A DNA stretch of 8,132 nt from Gammaproteobacteria bacterium (GTDB taxonomy: Bacteria; Pseudomonadota; Gammaproteobacteria; Pseudomonadales; Azotimanducaceae). Within the stretch, counting starts at the first letter, position 1. Each line of letters begins with the position of its first letter. The DNA is taken from NCBI GenBank assembly GCA_026706425.1, contig JAPOYW010000280.1:1-8132 (forward strand), written 5' to 3'. The notes beneath the pieces were generated by a model, which saw only the letters and a program-made list of their open reading frames with translations, was not told the origin of the DNA and ran no database searches. The position numbers were made by a program, and so were the translations under genes. Positions 1 to 7,307 of the stretch are shown here, piece after piece.

Positions 1-608
1 TCGGCCTGGATCAGCGAGTCGGGATCCTCGTTGGGGAATCCTTCGCTGCGCATCCTCGAGACCGTTGCATCCGGCAGGATGACGTGGGAGCGGATGCCTT
101 GGTAGAGGTATTCGGCAACCAGCGTCTTGGTGAATCCCATGACGCCGTGTTTCGAGGCGGCATAGGCCGAGCGATTGCGCGGCCCCACGACCCCGGCACC
201 GGAGGAAATGTTGATGATGCAACCGCTACCCTTCTCGAGCATCGACGGCAACGCATACTTGGTACAGAGGAAGAGCCCACGCAGGTTGACGTTCATGACG
301 TGGTCCCAGTCCTCCACCGGCAGTTGGTGAACGGGCAACCTGGCTACCGCGCCCGCATTGTTGACCAGGATGTCTATGGGACCGTAGGCGTCGACCGTCG
401 CGTTGATCAGGTCGCGGATACCCGACTCGTCCGCAACGTCGCAGGGGATGGCCAAACCACCGACCGCCTCCGCCACTGCATGGATCTCGTCGACGCTTCG
501 CGCCGAGCAGACGACCGATGCGCCCTCACTTGCGAACGCCTCCGCGATGGCCTTGCCGATACCCCGCCCCGCGCCGGTGACGATCGCCACCTTGTCCTTC
601 AGCTTCAT
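1..608 (-). CDS. Classical SDR family oxidoreductase, C-terminus cut by window edge
   Basis: This is an NAD(P)-dependent short-chain dehydrogenase/reductase, a cytoplasmic Rossmann-fold enzyme that oxidises an alcohol or reduces a ketone; the substrate cannot be read from sequence. The visible part is 202 codons out of a usual 245-260. It begins MKLKDKVAIVTGAGRGIG, giving the dinucleotide-binding TGxxxGxG at residues 11-18. NNAG follows at 83-86, the catalytic Ser lies in INISS (about 135-136), and the YxxxK pair is Tyr149/Lys153. Where most relatives have a PG motif near residue 180 this one reads LPDAT, a mild departure. The ATG at 608 is chosen because GGGGAG sits 7 bases upstream and because it overlaps the preceding stop codon as ATGA, implying translational coupling to the protease remnant. 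Family assignment is secure. A specific role (for example a 3-oxoacyl-ACP reductase or gluconate dehydrogenase type) is not supported. Confidence 0.93.
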   Translation of the reverse strand, partial: MKLKDKVAIVTGAGRGIGKAIAEAFASEGASVVCSARSVDEIHAVAEAVGGLAIPCDVADESGIRDLINATVDAYGPIDILVNNAGAVARLPVHQLPVEDWDHVMNVNLRGLFLCTKYALPSMLEKGSGCIINISSGAGVVGPRNRSAYAASKHGVMGFTKTLVAEYLYQGIRSHVILPDATVSRMRSEGFPNEDPDSLIQA

Positions 609-1222
609 TCAGAGACTCCCCGCAAAAAAGCGCGGAGTGTGGGCAAGGCATCTGTCACTGGCAAGCTCTCCGAAACGCTGCTACGCATTAGGCGCTTCCG
701 GCGGTCGGCTTCGATGAGATTCCGCACCCAGGCAAAGTCTGGTCGGATGGCTTGCGAATGGAAGCTCACACCATCGATGGCCGCGCCCATGCGCACGCCG
801 ACATAGGGAATCCAGCCGAGCCAGGAGGGCGGATGCACCGTGGAGTTGATCCCCAACAAGCCTCCTTGCTCGTCAACTAAGGCACCGCCGCTGTCTCCAT
901 GGACGGTCGGTGCGCTGTGACGGACTAAACGATAGGCGGGCTCTTGTTTGCCGCCACGTGCTTTTCCCACCTTGACTACGCGGCCAACGGCCACGGAACT
1001 GAAGGGAGTCAACTCCGATTCTCCCTCGGTGAGTGCCAATCGCATCATCGCCGACGACCCGGTGACGCCCACAGGCTGGGCCAGGTATGGCATGTCCGCC
1101 ATCTCGAACGAAAGAACGGGCGCCAAATCTGCATGCAGGAGTGCAATGTCGGGGCCACGGCCTTTGCCTGGAGCCCATACGATCCTCGGGGTTGATTGAC
1201 GCGGTCCGCTAAAGTCCGTGTC
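605..1222 (-). pseudogene. Trypsin-like serine protease remnant, N-terminal part missing
   Basis: This is a chymotrypsin-fold (S1 family) serine protease fragment. GDSGGALV, with catalytic Ser codon 892-890, is the S1 active-site signature. Upstream in the same frame, GPDIALLHADL (Asp codon 1150-1148) matches the catalytic Asp region, and a C-terminal RPDFAWVRNLI resembles the end of the fold. The part that should carry the catalytic His (the TAAHC region) is absent: the frame closes at a stop at 1237-1235, inside the end of polB. Between that stop and the Asp motif there is no ATG or GTG, only CTG at 1138, and TTG at 1126 lies after the Asp. A gene caller would probably pick the TTG, which drops the Asp. 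I therefore read it as a 5'-truncated, probably inactive gene that may still be translated and so couple to the SDR behind it. A functional His-less product is possible but unlikely. Confidence 0.75.
615..638 (-). promoter_or_regulatory. Hairpin sequestering the Shine-Dalgarno of the downstream SDR
   Basis: Read on the minus strand, ACTCCGCGC, a six-T loop and GCGGGGAGT form a 9-base-pair stem with one mismatch. The 3' arm contains GGGGAG (621-616), the Shine-Dalgarno for the ATG at 608. The hairpin lies inside the last codons of the upstream protease frame, so ribosomes translating that frame would open it just before reaching the ATGA overlap. This is the classic arrangement for translational coupling. 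The base pairing is seen directly; the regulatory role is inference. Confidence 0.5.
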
Positions 1223-1223
1223 A

Positions 1224-3572
1224 TCAGAACAACATCATCTGCCTGTCGTCGCCGATCACCCGGTCGAAGTCGAGGCCCAATGCGCCGAGAACCGGTTCCG
1301 CAACCGGTCGGACCTGCTTGTCGAGGTAGTGTTCCCGGTCCGGTTCGTGGTGCAACGCATCCAACGGCTCCGGCCCGGCGGTCGTGATCAGATAGGAGAT
1401 GACCCGACCCGGATCGTCCGATTTGCGGGCCGCCGCGACATGGGGCGGCGTGTTGGCGGTGTAGGCCGCCGGTCTTTTGCGCAAGCCCTTGCGGTACACG
1501 AGCTTGGCGTCCAGTTCGCCGCCGCGCAACGCTTGCGCGACCTGCTCGAGGTAGTCCTCCACCCGCTCGCCGGCGAACAAGCGCTTGTAGAGTTCTCGCT
1601 GCACGTCCTTGGCGAGTTCCGTCCAGTCGCGCCGAACGACTTCCATGCCCGTGAATTCAACGCCGGCCTGGCCGTCGATCAATCCCGCGTACCGCTTGCG
1701 GGCACCCGACGCACCGTGCCGGACGGAAGGCAGGAAGAGCTTGAGGTAGAGCTTCTCGAACTCCATCTCCAAGCGGCTCGCCACCCGCCATTCGTTCCGG
1801 GTGTAGGCGGCGATGGCCCCATTCAACTCTTCAGCCAGCCGGGGTCCCGTGGATCGCGCACTATCGGCATCCAACCCGGAACGAACGAAGACGCTGTCGG
1901 TATCGCCGTAGAGCACATCATATCCGCGATCTTCGAACCAGGCCTTGGACCATTGCAGGAAGTGGCGGCCCATGCCAGTCACGGCATTGGCGATGGCGAC
2001 GTTGTGAAACCGGCAGGCCGGCGTGCCGAGCACGCCGTAGAACGAGTTCATCAGGATCTTGATGGCCTGGGAAGCCACCGCGTCCCCTTGGCGCTTCGCT
2101 TCCTCGCGCTGGGGGAAGAGATCGTCGAGCATGGCGGGCAAGATGGCCTCGTCGCGGCGAAACGCGGCGTCGGGTGCAACCCGGATCACCGACTTCTCGT
2201 CGTCGGGGCTCGCGGAATACCCTAGCGGATCGATGTTGAAAGTCCGGATGACGCTCGGGTACAGGCTCTTGAAGTCGAACACCCAGACGTTCTCGTGAAT
2301 GCCCGTGGTGGGCTCGAAGACATGGCCCCCGGCCTGGTGCCGGGAGACACGGGCATCGTTGGAACCCACGGTGGGCGCGACGATGCGCCGCCTGCGAAGC
2401 GCCGACAGGTAGCGGAAGTCGAACGACGCAATGCTGGCGGACACTCGGTCCGGCGTCATTCCCGTCAGTCGGCTGCGGGCGATCGCCAAGTTCACGAGAT
2501 CGAGTCTTTCGACGATCTCGAACGCGAGGCGGGCATCGGTGCGGGCGTAGGCCGCGAATGTGTCGAGATCGTCCTGGTAGCGCGCAAGTATGTCCGCTGC
2601 CCGGTCGTCGCCAACACCCATTTCGACCTTGCCTTCGCCCAGCACTTCGCTGGCGACGCTGTTCAGCGAATAGTCGTCGAAGCGCATGAATGCGCCCCGC
2701 ACGAGATCCATGCCGTCCAGCACGAGCCGCCCGGGAACGGACGCCTGGCCGCTGCCGAAGTAGCCCTGCGCCGATCGGATGCGGACGGACCCTGCTTCCC
2801 GTCCGATGTCCAGCGGGATACGGACGCGTTTGGCGATACGGTTCAGGACGTTGAGGTCGAAGTCGATGACGTTCCAGCCCGTCAGGATGTCCGGGTCGAC
2901 CTCTCGAACGCGGCCAGCGAAAGCACCAAGGGCCGTCCGTTCGTCGGCACAGGCTTTTGCTCGCTCGGGCATCGGACGACCGCCGGGGTCGACGACATAG
3001 ACCTCGTCGACATCCGCTCCGTAGACCGCGATGGCGAGCAGCCGCCTTGCCTTCGGGTCGGTCTCGATGTCGAAGGAAAGCACCGAGGGGGAGGGTACGA
3101 CGTCGGCCGGCCGCAATTGCGGATCGTCGTATATCCGAGCAATCCGTTCCCCTTCCTCGAATACACCCGTGATCTCGCAGCCGCCGCGGATGTCGCGGTC
3201 GATGAGGTAGCGTACGGCAAACCGGACGTCCGCCTCGAAGGTCTCGATGCCGTCCCGGTGGAGCCGTTCCCGCAGCGGCACGGTGTCCTGCGGCACCGCG
3301 ACATCCACGCGTAGCACGGCGTCGCCCGCGAAGGTCCGTCTCGCGGTCTCGAACTGCCGCGTGGCACCCAGAAAGTAGGCCCGTTCGGCATCGCGGCGGC
3401 GAATGTGGAAGTGCGGAACCTGGCGGGCGTCGCGAACGAGAAACGTGCCGCCGCCTTCGAGTACGCCGAACAGGTAGACGACGGGCGAGCCGCCCTGGAC
3501 GCGGTAGCTGGCTTGGAGGATGAACCCGCGCGCGGTGCCGGCGGGTTTGATCGACTGCTCCGCCACGGCCAC
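1224..3572 (-). CDS. polB: DNA polymerase II (family B, with 3'-5' exonuclease)
   Basis: This repair and translesion-associated polymerase restarts synthesis at damaged templates and proofreads. The product is 782 residues; Escherichia coli Pol II has 783. Exonuclease motifs are intact: SFDIETD (Asp168, Glu170), GWNVIDFD (Asn234, Asp239) and YARTD (Tyr342, Asp346). Polymerase motifs are intact: A, DFKSLYPS (433-440); B, KILMNSFYG (505-513); the RKRY stretch (625-628); and C, YGDTDS (555-560). The tail QMMLF (778-782) fits the beta-clamp-binding motif that ends Pol II proteins. The start is GTG at 3572, with another GTG at 3566; I see no clear Shine-Dalgarno, and the stop of the preceding SDR is 21 bases upstream, so translation may depend on that gene. 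No LexA-type box is visible nearby, although polB is SOS-regulated in E. coli. Base use matches the SDR in front, so it looks native. Identification is very firm. Confidence 0.98.
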   Translation of the reverse strand: MAVAEQSIKPAGTARGFILQASYRVQGGSPVVYLFGVLEGGGTFLVRDARQVPHFHIRRRDAERAYFLGATRQFETARRTFAGDAVLRVDVAVPQDTVPLRERLHRDGIETFEADVRFAVRYLIDRDIRGGCEITGVFEEGERIARIYDDPQLRPADVVPSPSVLSFDIETDPKARRLLAIAVYGADVDEVYVVDPGGRPMPERAKACADERTALGAFAGRVREVDPDILTGWNVIDFDLNVLNRIAKRVRIPLDIGREAGSVRIRSAQGYFGSGQASVPGRLVLDGMDLVRGAFMRFDDYSLNSVASEVLGEGKVEMGVGDDRAADILARYQDDLDTFAAYARTDARLAFEIVERLDLVNLAIARSRLTGMTPDRVSASIASFDFRYLSALRRRRIVAPTVGSNDARVSRHQAGGHVFEPTTGIHENVWVFDFKSLYPSVIRTFNIDPLGYSASPDDEKSVIRVAPDAAFRRDEAILPAMLDDLFPQREEAKRQGDAVASQAIKILMNSFYGVLGTPACRFHNVAIANAVTGMGRHFLQWSKAWFEDRGYDVLYGDTDSVFVRSGLDADSARSTGPRLAEELNGAIAAYTRNEWRVASRLEMEFEKLYLKLFLPSVRHGASGARKRYAGLIDGQAGVEFTGMEVVRRDWTELAKDVQRELYKRLFAGERVEDYLEQVAQALRGGELDAKLVYRKGLRKRPAAYTANTPPHVAAARKSDDPGRVISYLITTAGPEPLDALHHEPDREHYLDKQVRPVAEPVLGALGLDFDRVIGDDRQMMLF

Positions 3573-3593
3573 TGCCGAGTCAGCGCAGGAGGC

Positions 3594-4376
3594 TCACCGC
3601 CACATGTGCGTGCCGCCGCACACGGCGATGGCCTGGCCGGTGATGTAAGCGCTCGCCGGCGACGCCAGGAACACGGCGATGCCCTTCAAGTCGTCGGATT
3701 CGCCGAGCCGGCGCAGCGGCGTGTTCGTCTCGGCGTTGCGCTTGGCCTGCTCATTGTCCCAGAGAGCGCGGGCGAAGTCCGTCTTGATAAGGCCGGGGCA
3801 GATCGCGTTGACGCGAACACCGGCGGGCCCGTACTCCAGCGCGAGGTTGCGCACCAGCGCGATGTCGGCGAGCTTGGAGATGGCGTAGGTACCGAGCGTC
3901 AGCGACGGCGTGAACGCGCCCGTGCTGGAGGTAATCATCATCGAGCCGTCGCCGCTCGCCACCATGTCCGGCGCCACCATCTGGGCGAGCCAATGATTGG
4001 ATCGGACGTTCGAGCTCATGATCTTGTCGAAGGCCGAGTCGGGAATCTCCGACATCGGCCCGTAGAACGGGTTGATCCCGGCATTCGCGACGAGGATGTC
4101 AATGGGTCCCAGCCTATCGCGCGTCTCGCCGACCAAGGCTTCAAGCTGGTCTTTGTAGCCGATGTTGCAGGCCACCGGGATGGCCATCTCTTCCCCGCAC
4201 TTGTCGTTGATCTGCTGGCAAGCGACCTCGCACTGGTCGAGCTTGCGGCTGGAGACCACGACCCGGGCACCGTGCTCGGCGAGGCCCTCGGCCATCGCAA
4301 GCCCCATGCCCTTGGAGGCACCGGTCAGCAACGCGACTTTGCCAGTGAGATCGAAGAGGGTGGTTGGGACGGCCAT
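3594..4376 (-). CDS. SDR family oxidoreductase (260 residues)
   Basis: This is a full-length classical short-chain dehydrogenase/reductase, cytoplasmic and NAD(P)-dependent. Motifs in order: TGASKGMG (18-25) for dinucleotide binding, ANAG (97-100), Asn123, the catalytic Ser in MITSSTG (150-151), Tyr164 and Lys168 in YAISK, then ICPGLIKT (192-199). It ends GGTHMWR, close to the GG-x-W style terminus of many SDRs. VSSRKLD after the second strand (41-47) carries an Arg that may favour NADP, which is inference. The ATG at 4376 has GGAG 7 bases upstream. The stop lies 21 bases before polB and in the same reading frame, so both are probably on one transcript. The substrate is unknown. The nearby amidohydrolase and second SDR suggest a catabolic setting, but nothing here proves it. 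Confidence 0.96.
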   Translation of the reverse strand: MAVPTTLFDLTGKVALLTGASKGMGLAMAEGLAEHGARVVVSSRKLDQCEVACQQINDKCGEEMAIPVACNIGYKDQLEALVGETRDRLGPIDILVANAGINPFYGPMSEIPDSAFDKIMSSNVRSNHWLAQMVAPDMVASGDGSMMITSSTGAFTPSLTLGTYAISKLADIALVRNLALEYGPAGVRVNAICPGLIKTDFARALWDNEQAKRNAETNTPLRRLGESDDLKGIAVFLASPASAYITGQAIAVCGGTHMWR

Positions 4377-4390
4377 TCGGGAACTCCGTT

Positions 4391-4408
4391 AGGTGGAATG
4401 AACCACCT
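4391..4408. repeat. Inverted repeat upstream of the SDR at 4376
   Basis: AGGTGG and CCACCT, separated by six bases, form a perfect 6-base-pair inverted repeat about 15 bases upstream of the SDR start codon. The position suits an operator or a 5'-leader hairpin. No convincing -10/-35 pair could be placed around it, so its role is inferred and weak. Confidence 0.3.
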
Positions 4409-4459
4409 TATCGGCTAGGTCGCCGGAGTGCCAGCGCGACGAATATCGTCAACAACGCC

Positions 4460-4498
4460 AGCCCGACGGATTAGCGGATTAGCGGAGTCTTGCGGGCT
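4460..4498. repeat. Tandem octamer inside a weak hairpin after the 277-residue gene
   Basis: CGGATTAG occurs twice head to tail (4467-4474 and 4475-4482), followed by a partial third copy CGGA (4483-4486). The block is flanked by AGCCCG (4460-4465) and CGGGCT (4493-4498), which could pair across a 27-base loop just past the TAG stop at 4499-4497. There is no U-run, so it is not a convincing terminator. The rest of the 4377-4496 gap shows nothing else I can name. Confidence 0.3.
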
Positions 4499-5330
4499 AT
4501 GCCGCTATCGCAACGATTTGCTCTGCCGCGTGTTCCGACGACTCGACCCGAGTCACCCCCACATGGCGGCACTTGGCTTCGACCGCCAATTCCTCGATGA
4601 CGCCCCGGGCGCGTGAATCGTCAATTCGTACGCCAGCAAAGAGCTCCAGCCGATTGGGCCTAATCAACAGGTCGGGGGCCTCCGCGACAAGACTAAGGTT
4701 CCACAGATGCGCCCTTGCCTCGCGCATGGATGCGGCCATTCGTTGAGGATTCAGCAGCACAAAATTCGCCGCCAATTGAACGCCATAGAAGGTGAACGTC
4801 ATCGCGTGCCCGGCTCCCGCTAACGCGAGCTCGGCGTTGATCGAGTTGGACAGTGCCGGTTTCATGCTTCTTAGGAGGTCCGGCACGGAATGCGTCCAAG
4901 GACCCCGCGAATCCCTAGGTTCCCTCGGCGTCTGGTCGAACTGCCGTAAACTTCCAAACGCCGAACACATCCTCGCTGCCACCTCGAACACGTCACTGAA
5001 CCTGTGAACGTACGCCGTCGCAGGGTTGCCTAAGGCAACACCCTCAAAGGGACTCGACCACCCGTCGAGGGCAATCTTGCTCTCGAGATGTCGACGGAGG
5101 CTGTCTAGGCTCGCGTCAAGAACGCCAGTGAGAGTGTCAGCATGATCCTCGAACAGGACACCAACTCTGCGGCGATCGAACAACGGGTAGGCGCCCACCT
5201 GACCCGAATGCGACTGTGCAGCAATGGCCGCGACAAAGCACTCGGGACCCCGTGCGATAGGCCGCACGAGTAACGGTGCCCATACCACCCGCAATGCGGT
5301 CGGATCGATTTTTGGGAAAGAGATCGTCAT
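4497..5330 (-). CDS. Unrecognised 277-residue partner protein of a HipA-like kinase
   Basis: I do not recognise this protein. It shows no signal peptide or obvious membrane segment and no catalytic motif that I can name. The first third (VVWAPLLVRPIARGPECF, then a mixed strand/helix region to about residue 82) recalls in outline the small DUF3037-type proteins often found beside HipA-like kinases, but the protein is about twice as long and the likeness is too weak to assign. The C-terminal part (about 200-277) has LLIRPNRLELFAGVRI followed by an alternating pattern suggesting an alpha/beta fold. The ATG at 5330 overlaps the kinase stop as ATGA and has AAGGAA 7 bases upstream, so the two genes are coupled and probably act together, as antitoxin or regulator, substrate, or second subunit; that is inference. 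Base use is less GC-rich than in the flanking SDR and polB genes, which suggests an acquired module. Confidence 0.85.
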   Translation of the reverse strand: MTISFPKIDPTALRVVWAPLLVRPIARGPECFVAAIAAQSHSGQVGAYPLFDRRRVGVLFEDHADTLTGVLDASLDSLRRHLESKIALDGWSSPFEGVALGNPATAYVHRFSDVFEVAARMCSAFGSLRQFDQTPREPRDSRGPWTHSVPDLLRSMKPALSNSINAELALAGAGHAMTFTFYGVQLAANFVLLNPQRMAASMREARAHLWNLSLVAEAPDLLIRPNRLELFAGVRIDDSRARGVIEELAVEAKCRHVGVTRVESSEHAAEQIVAIAA

Positions 5331-6113
5331 CGCCTGGTTCCTTCGGGACTATCAGTCGCTTGTCGTAACGGCAACGACTGTTGGCCGGCGCCAAATGACT
5401 GGACGCTCAGATCGTCCAAATATCGTAAGCGATCTGCGAGAAAACGGCAGCATTCCCTTAGCATGGATTCACCACCCCATCCCCCAGACAGTGAGGCAAC
5501 TTCGACCTTCTTGAGGTCTACTTGGTCAAAGGCGGCAGCAGCATGTTGCACCCGCTGCACGGCAACGTCCTCTTCCACACGACTTACATCGGAGAGTGCG
5601 AGCCGAGCCAAGCGATTCACGGTCGGAGCATCGACTGCCATTCCGTGAGGTATCGCCTCGCCATGGTCGATCAGGAGAAAGTCGCTTGGTCCACGAAACA
5701 ACAGATTGGCGGGCGTTCGATCAGAGTTTGCTATCCAACTATCGAACGCAATAGTCTTGCGAAAATCCGTCCATCGGGACAGCTGCTCCCGAAGCACATA
5801 GTCGTCGCGAATGCCCTGGGCCGCTCGCGTGTGGACCGCAAGTGTCGCGAACGCATAGCGCGACTCAACGTCATCCAGTTGCGCGCTGTCGAGCAACGCC
5901 ACCCCCGGAGCAAGTTACTGGCAACCCCGCTGCTTGGGCGACTAGCGCGCAAACCACCTCGCGAACAAGCTGATACGGTGGAACTAACTTGACGTAGGCA
6001 GTTCCCAAACCATCGTTCAGTTGCACTGCACACTGCCACACGTTGCTCCCTGGGCTATGTCGTTTCCCCCCAGGCAGCACCGTCATTAGTTGGACAGGTT
6101 TGAGCATTTCCAT
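5327..6113 (-). pseudogene. HipA-like kinase (HipA_2 type), split by a one-base frameshift
   Basis: This is a protein kinase-like gene of the HipA group, whose members phosphorylate proteins such as aminoacyl-tRNA synthetases. The N-terminal part starts at ATG 6113 (GGGG 7 bases upstream) and carries AYVKL with the probable ATP-binding Lys42, and a paired Glu52. After LPVTCSG the frame runs on to an early stop at 5873-5871. The continuation is in the +1 frame from about 5902 and carries FDSWIANSDRTPANLLF (catalytic Asp131, Asn136) and FLLIDHG (metal-binding Asp149). Joined, the product is 261 residues, about the expected length. The likely lesion is one extra G in the G5 run at 5906-5902; the overlap window is 5915-5874. 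The gene lies 2 bases behind the amidohydrolase stop and overlaps the partner gene by ATGA. A gene caller may report only the 3' part, 5902-5327, from GTG. It could be a real mutation, a phase-variable switch or a sequencing error. Confidence 0.8.
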
Positions 6114-6115
6114 TG

Positions 6116-7282
6116 TCACACCCCGTACAACGCCTTCACGTTGTCGGTCGTGATCTTCGCGCGATCCGCGTCCGGAATCCCCTCGAACAGTTCGTCGAGG
6201 ACCTCGTTGGAGCAAGGCCACGTCGAGTCCGTGTGAGGATAGTCCGAGCCCCACATGAGGTTGTCGACGCCGATCAAATGCCGCGTGGCGAGAGCCGGGC
6301 GGTCGTCCTCGATGGTGGCGTAGAACTGGCGTCTCCATACCTCGTGGGGCGGCGTGCCGGTGAAGGGTTCGGCGATGTTGCGGCGTTCGCGTTGCAGGCC
6401 CTGGTCGACCCGGTCCAGCCAGTGGGCAATCCAGCCGGCATTGAACTCGGCGACGACGATCTTGAGGTTCGGATGGCGTTCGCAGACCCCGCGGCACATG
6501 AACTCGACGATGGTGCGTTGCACGGTGCCCTGGGACGCCGCGTAGTCCGCAATGGCGTCGGAACGTACTGGCCTTCGGCGCTGCTCCCTGGGGACATACG
6601 CGTTCGTCCCGACATGCATGGAAAGGGGAAAGCCGGCCTCCTCGGCCCGGGACCAGACCGGTTCGTAGGCTTCGTCGAAGTACGGCCTGTCGGCGGGGGA
6701 GGTGCAGGGAATGCACCCGCCCTTGAATCCCATCGCGATAACGCGATCGATCTCCTCGACGGCGGCTTCGGTGTCCTGCACCGGGATGGCCGCCAATCCG
6801 AATAGACGTCCGTCGGAGGCCGTCGAATAGTCGTGCAGCCAGTCGTTGTAGTTCTTCTGCAGCGCGACGAGCAGCGGCGTGTTCCTTAAGCCGAACATCC
6901 CGAAGAAGCCGGGATAGAGGAACTCCGCGGCCAGCCCGTCCACGTCCTGATCCTCGTAGCGGTGCGCGCCGTCCACGAGGCCCTTGCGCATGCCCGCGTA
7001 GCCTTTGTTGAACAGCGCGAGGAGTTCCGGATCCTGCATGTGCGCGACATCCGGCTTGTGGCCGGGCCGGCGGTTGAGCGGCTCGTTGCGCGCCAGTCGG
7101 GTGGCGGCCATGCCCATGCGCGCCACGCTGACGCCGCGCATGCCGTTGGCCGGGATGACGATGGCATCCACTTGACCACCGACGTCCATGATCCGCGGCG
7201 CCTGGTCCCCGAAACGGTCCGCGAGGCCCGTGAACACGTCGCGGCCCTCCACGACGTGCGAGTCTGCCGAAATCGGTTTCAT
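6116..7282 (-). CDS. Amidohydrolase family protein (amidohydrolase-2 / ACMSD-like)
   Basis: This is a 388-residue TIM-barrel metal-dependent hydrolase or decarboxylase of the amidohydrolase-2 group, which includes ACMSD and related ring-cleavage product decarboxylases. Metal-site motifs are present: ADSHVVE (Asp7, His9) after strand 1, SMHVGTN (His223), VAEFNAGW (about 277-284) and WGSDYPH (Asp347, His350) near the end. KGGCIP (187-192) precedes the conserved YFDEAYEPVW segment typical of the family. The start at ATG 7282 is preferred over the in-frame start at 7348 because GGGAGGG lies 4 bases before it and because the family usually begins just before the DxH motif; the longer reading adds 22 unremarkable residues. 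The stop is 2 bases from the kinase start. The substrate is unknown. Aromatic or other ring-compound degradation is a reasonable guess from family and SDR neighbours only. Confidence 0.94.
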   Translation of the reverse strand: MKPISADSHVVEGRDVFTGLADRFGDQAPRIMDVGGQVDAIVIPANGMRGVSVARMGMAATRLARNEPLNRRPGHKPDVAHMQDPELLALFNKGYAGMRKGLVDGAHRYEDQDVDGLAAEFLYPGFFGMFGLRNTPLLVALQKNYNDWLHDYSTASDGRLFGLAAIPVQDTEAAVEEIDRVIAMGFKGGCIPCTSPADRPYFDEAYEPVWSRAEEAGFPLSMHVGTNAYVPREQRRRPVRSDAIADYAASQGTVQRTIVEFMCRGVCERHPNLKIVVAEFNAGWIAHWLDRVDQGLQRERRNIAEPFTGTPPHEVWRRQFYATIEDDRPALATRHLIGVDNLMWGSDYPHTDSTWPCSNEVLDELFEGIPDADRAKITTDNVKALYGV

Positions 7283-7307
7283 GGTGCCCTCCCGAACAAC
7301 CTGCTCG

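Noticed and set aside
84..806. Plus-strand 240-residue open frame at the window start
   Set aside because: It is the mirror of the SDR on the minus strand, a well-known kind of antisense shadow, and it continues across the protease gene without domain features.
1218..3314. Long plus-strand open frames opposite polB (335 and 339 residues)
   Set aside because: They are antisense to a fully conserved polB, have no recognisable domains and a shadow-like composition rich in Arg, Val and Gly; expected in GC-rich DNA.
3405..4418. Plus-strand 337-residue open frame
   Set aside because: It is antisense to the complete SDR and to the start of polB; no motif supports it.
4460..4490. CRISPR or other repeat array
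   Set aside because: Only two full copies of an eight-base unit, with no spacers.
4460..4498. Rho-independent terminator after the 277-residue gene
   Set aside because: The stem is six base pairs with a 27-base loop and no T-run follows.
5900..5918. Programmed ribosomal frameshift in the kinase
   Set aside because: No established slippery heptamer or stimulatory structure is evident; a simple indel in the G5 run explains the data better. Not fully excluded.
5871..6716. Minus-strand 281-residue open frame reaching into the amidohydrolase
   Set aside because: Only its last part (from 6113) is real, as the N-terminal piece of the kinase; the upstream part is an out-of-frame reading of the amidohydrolase.
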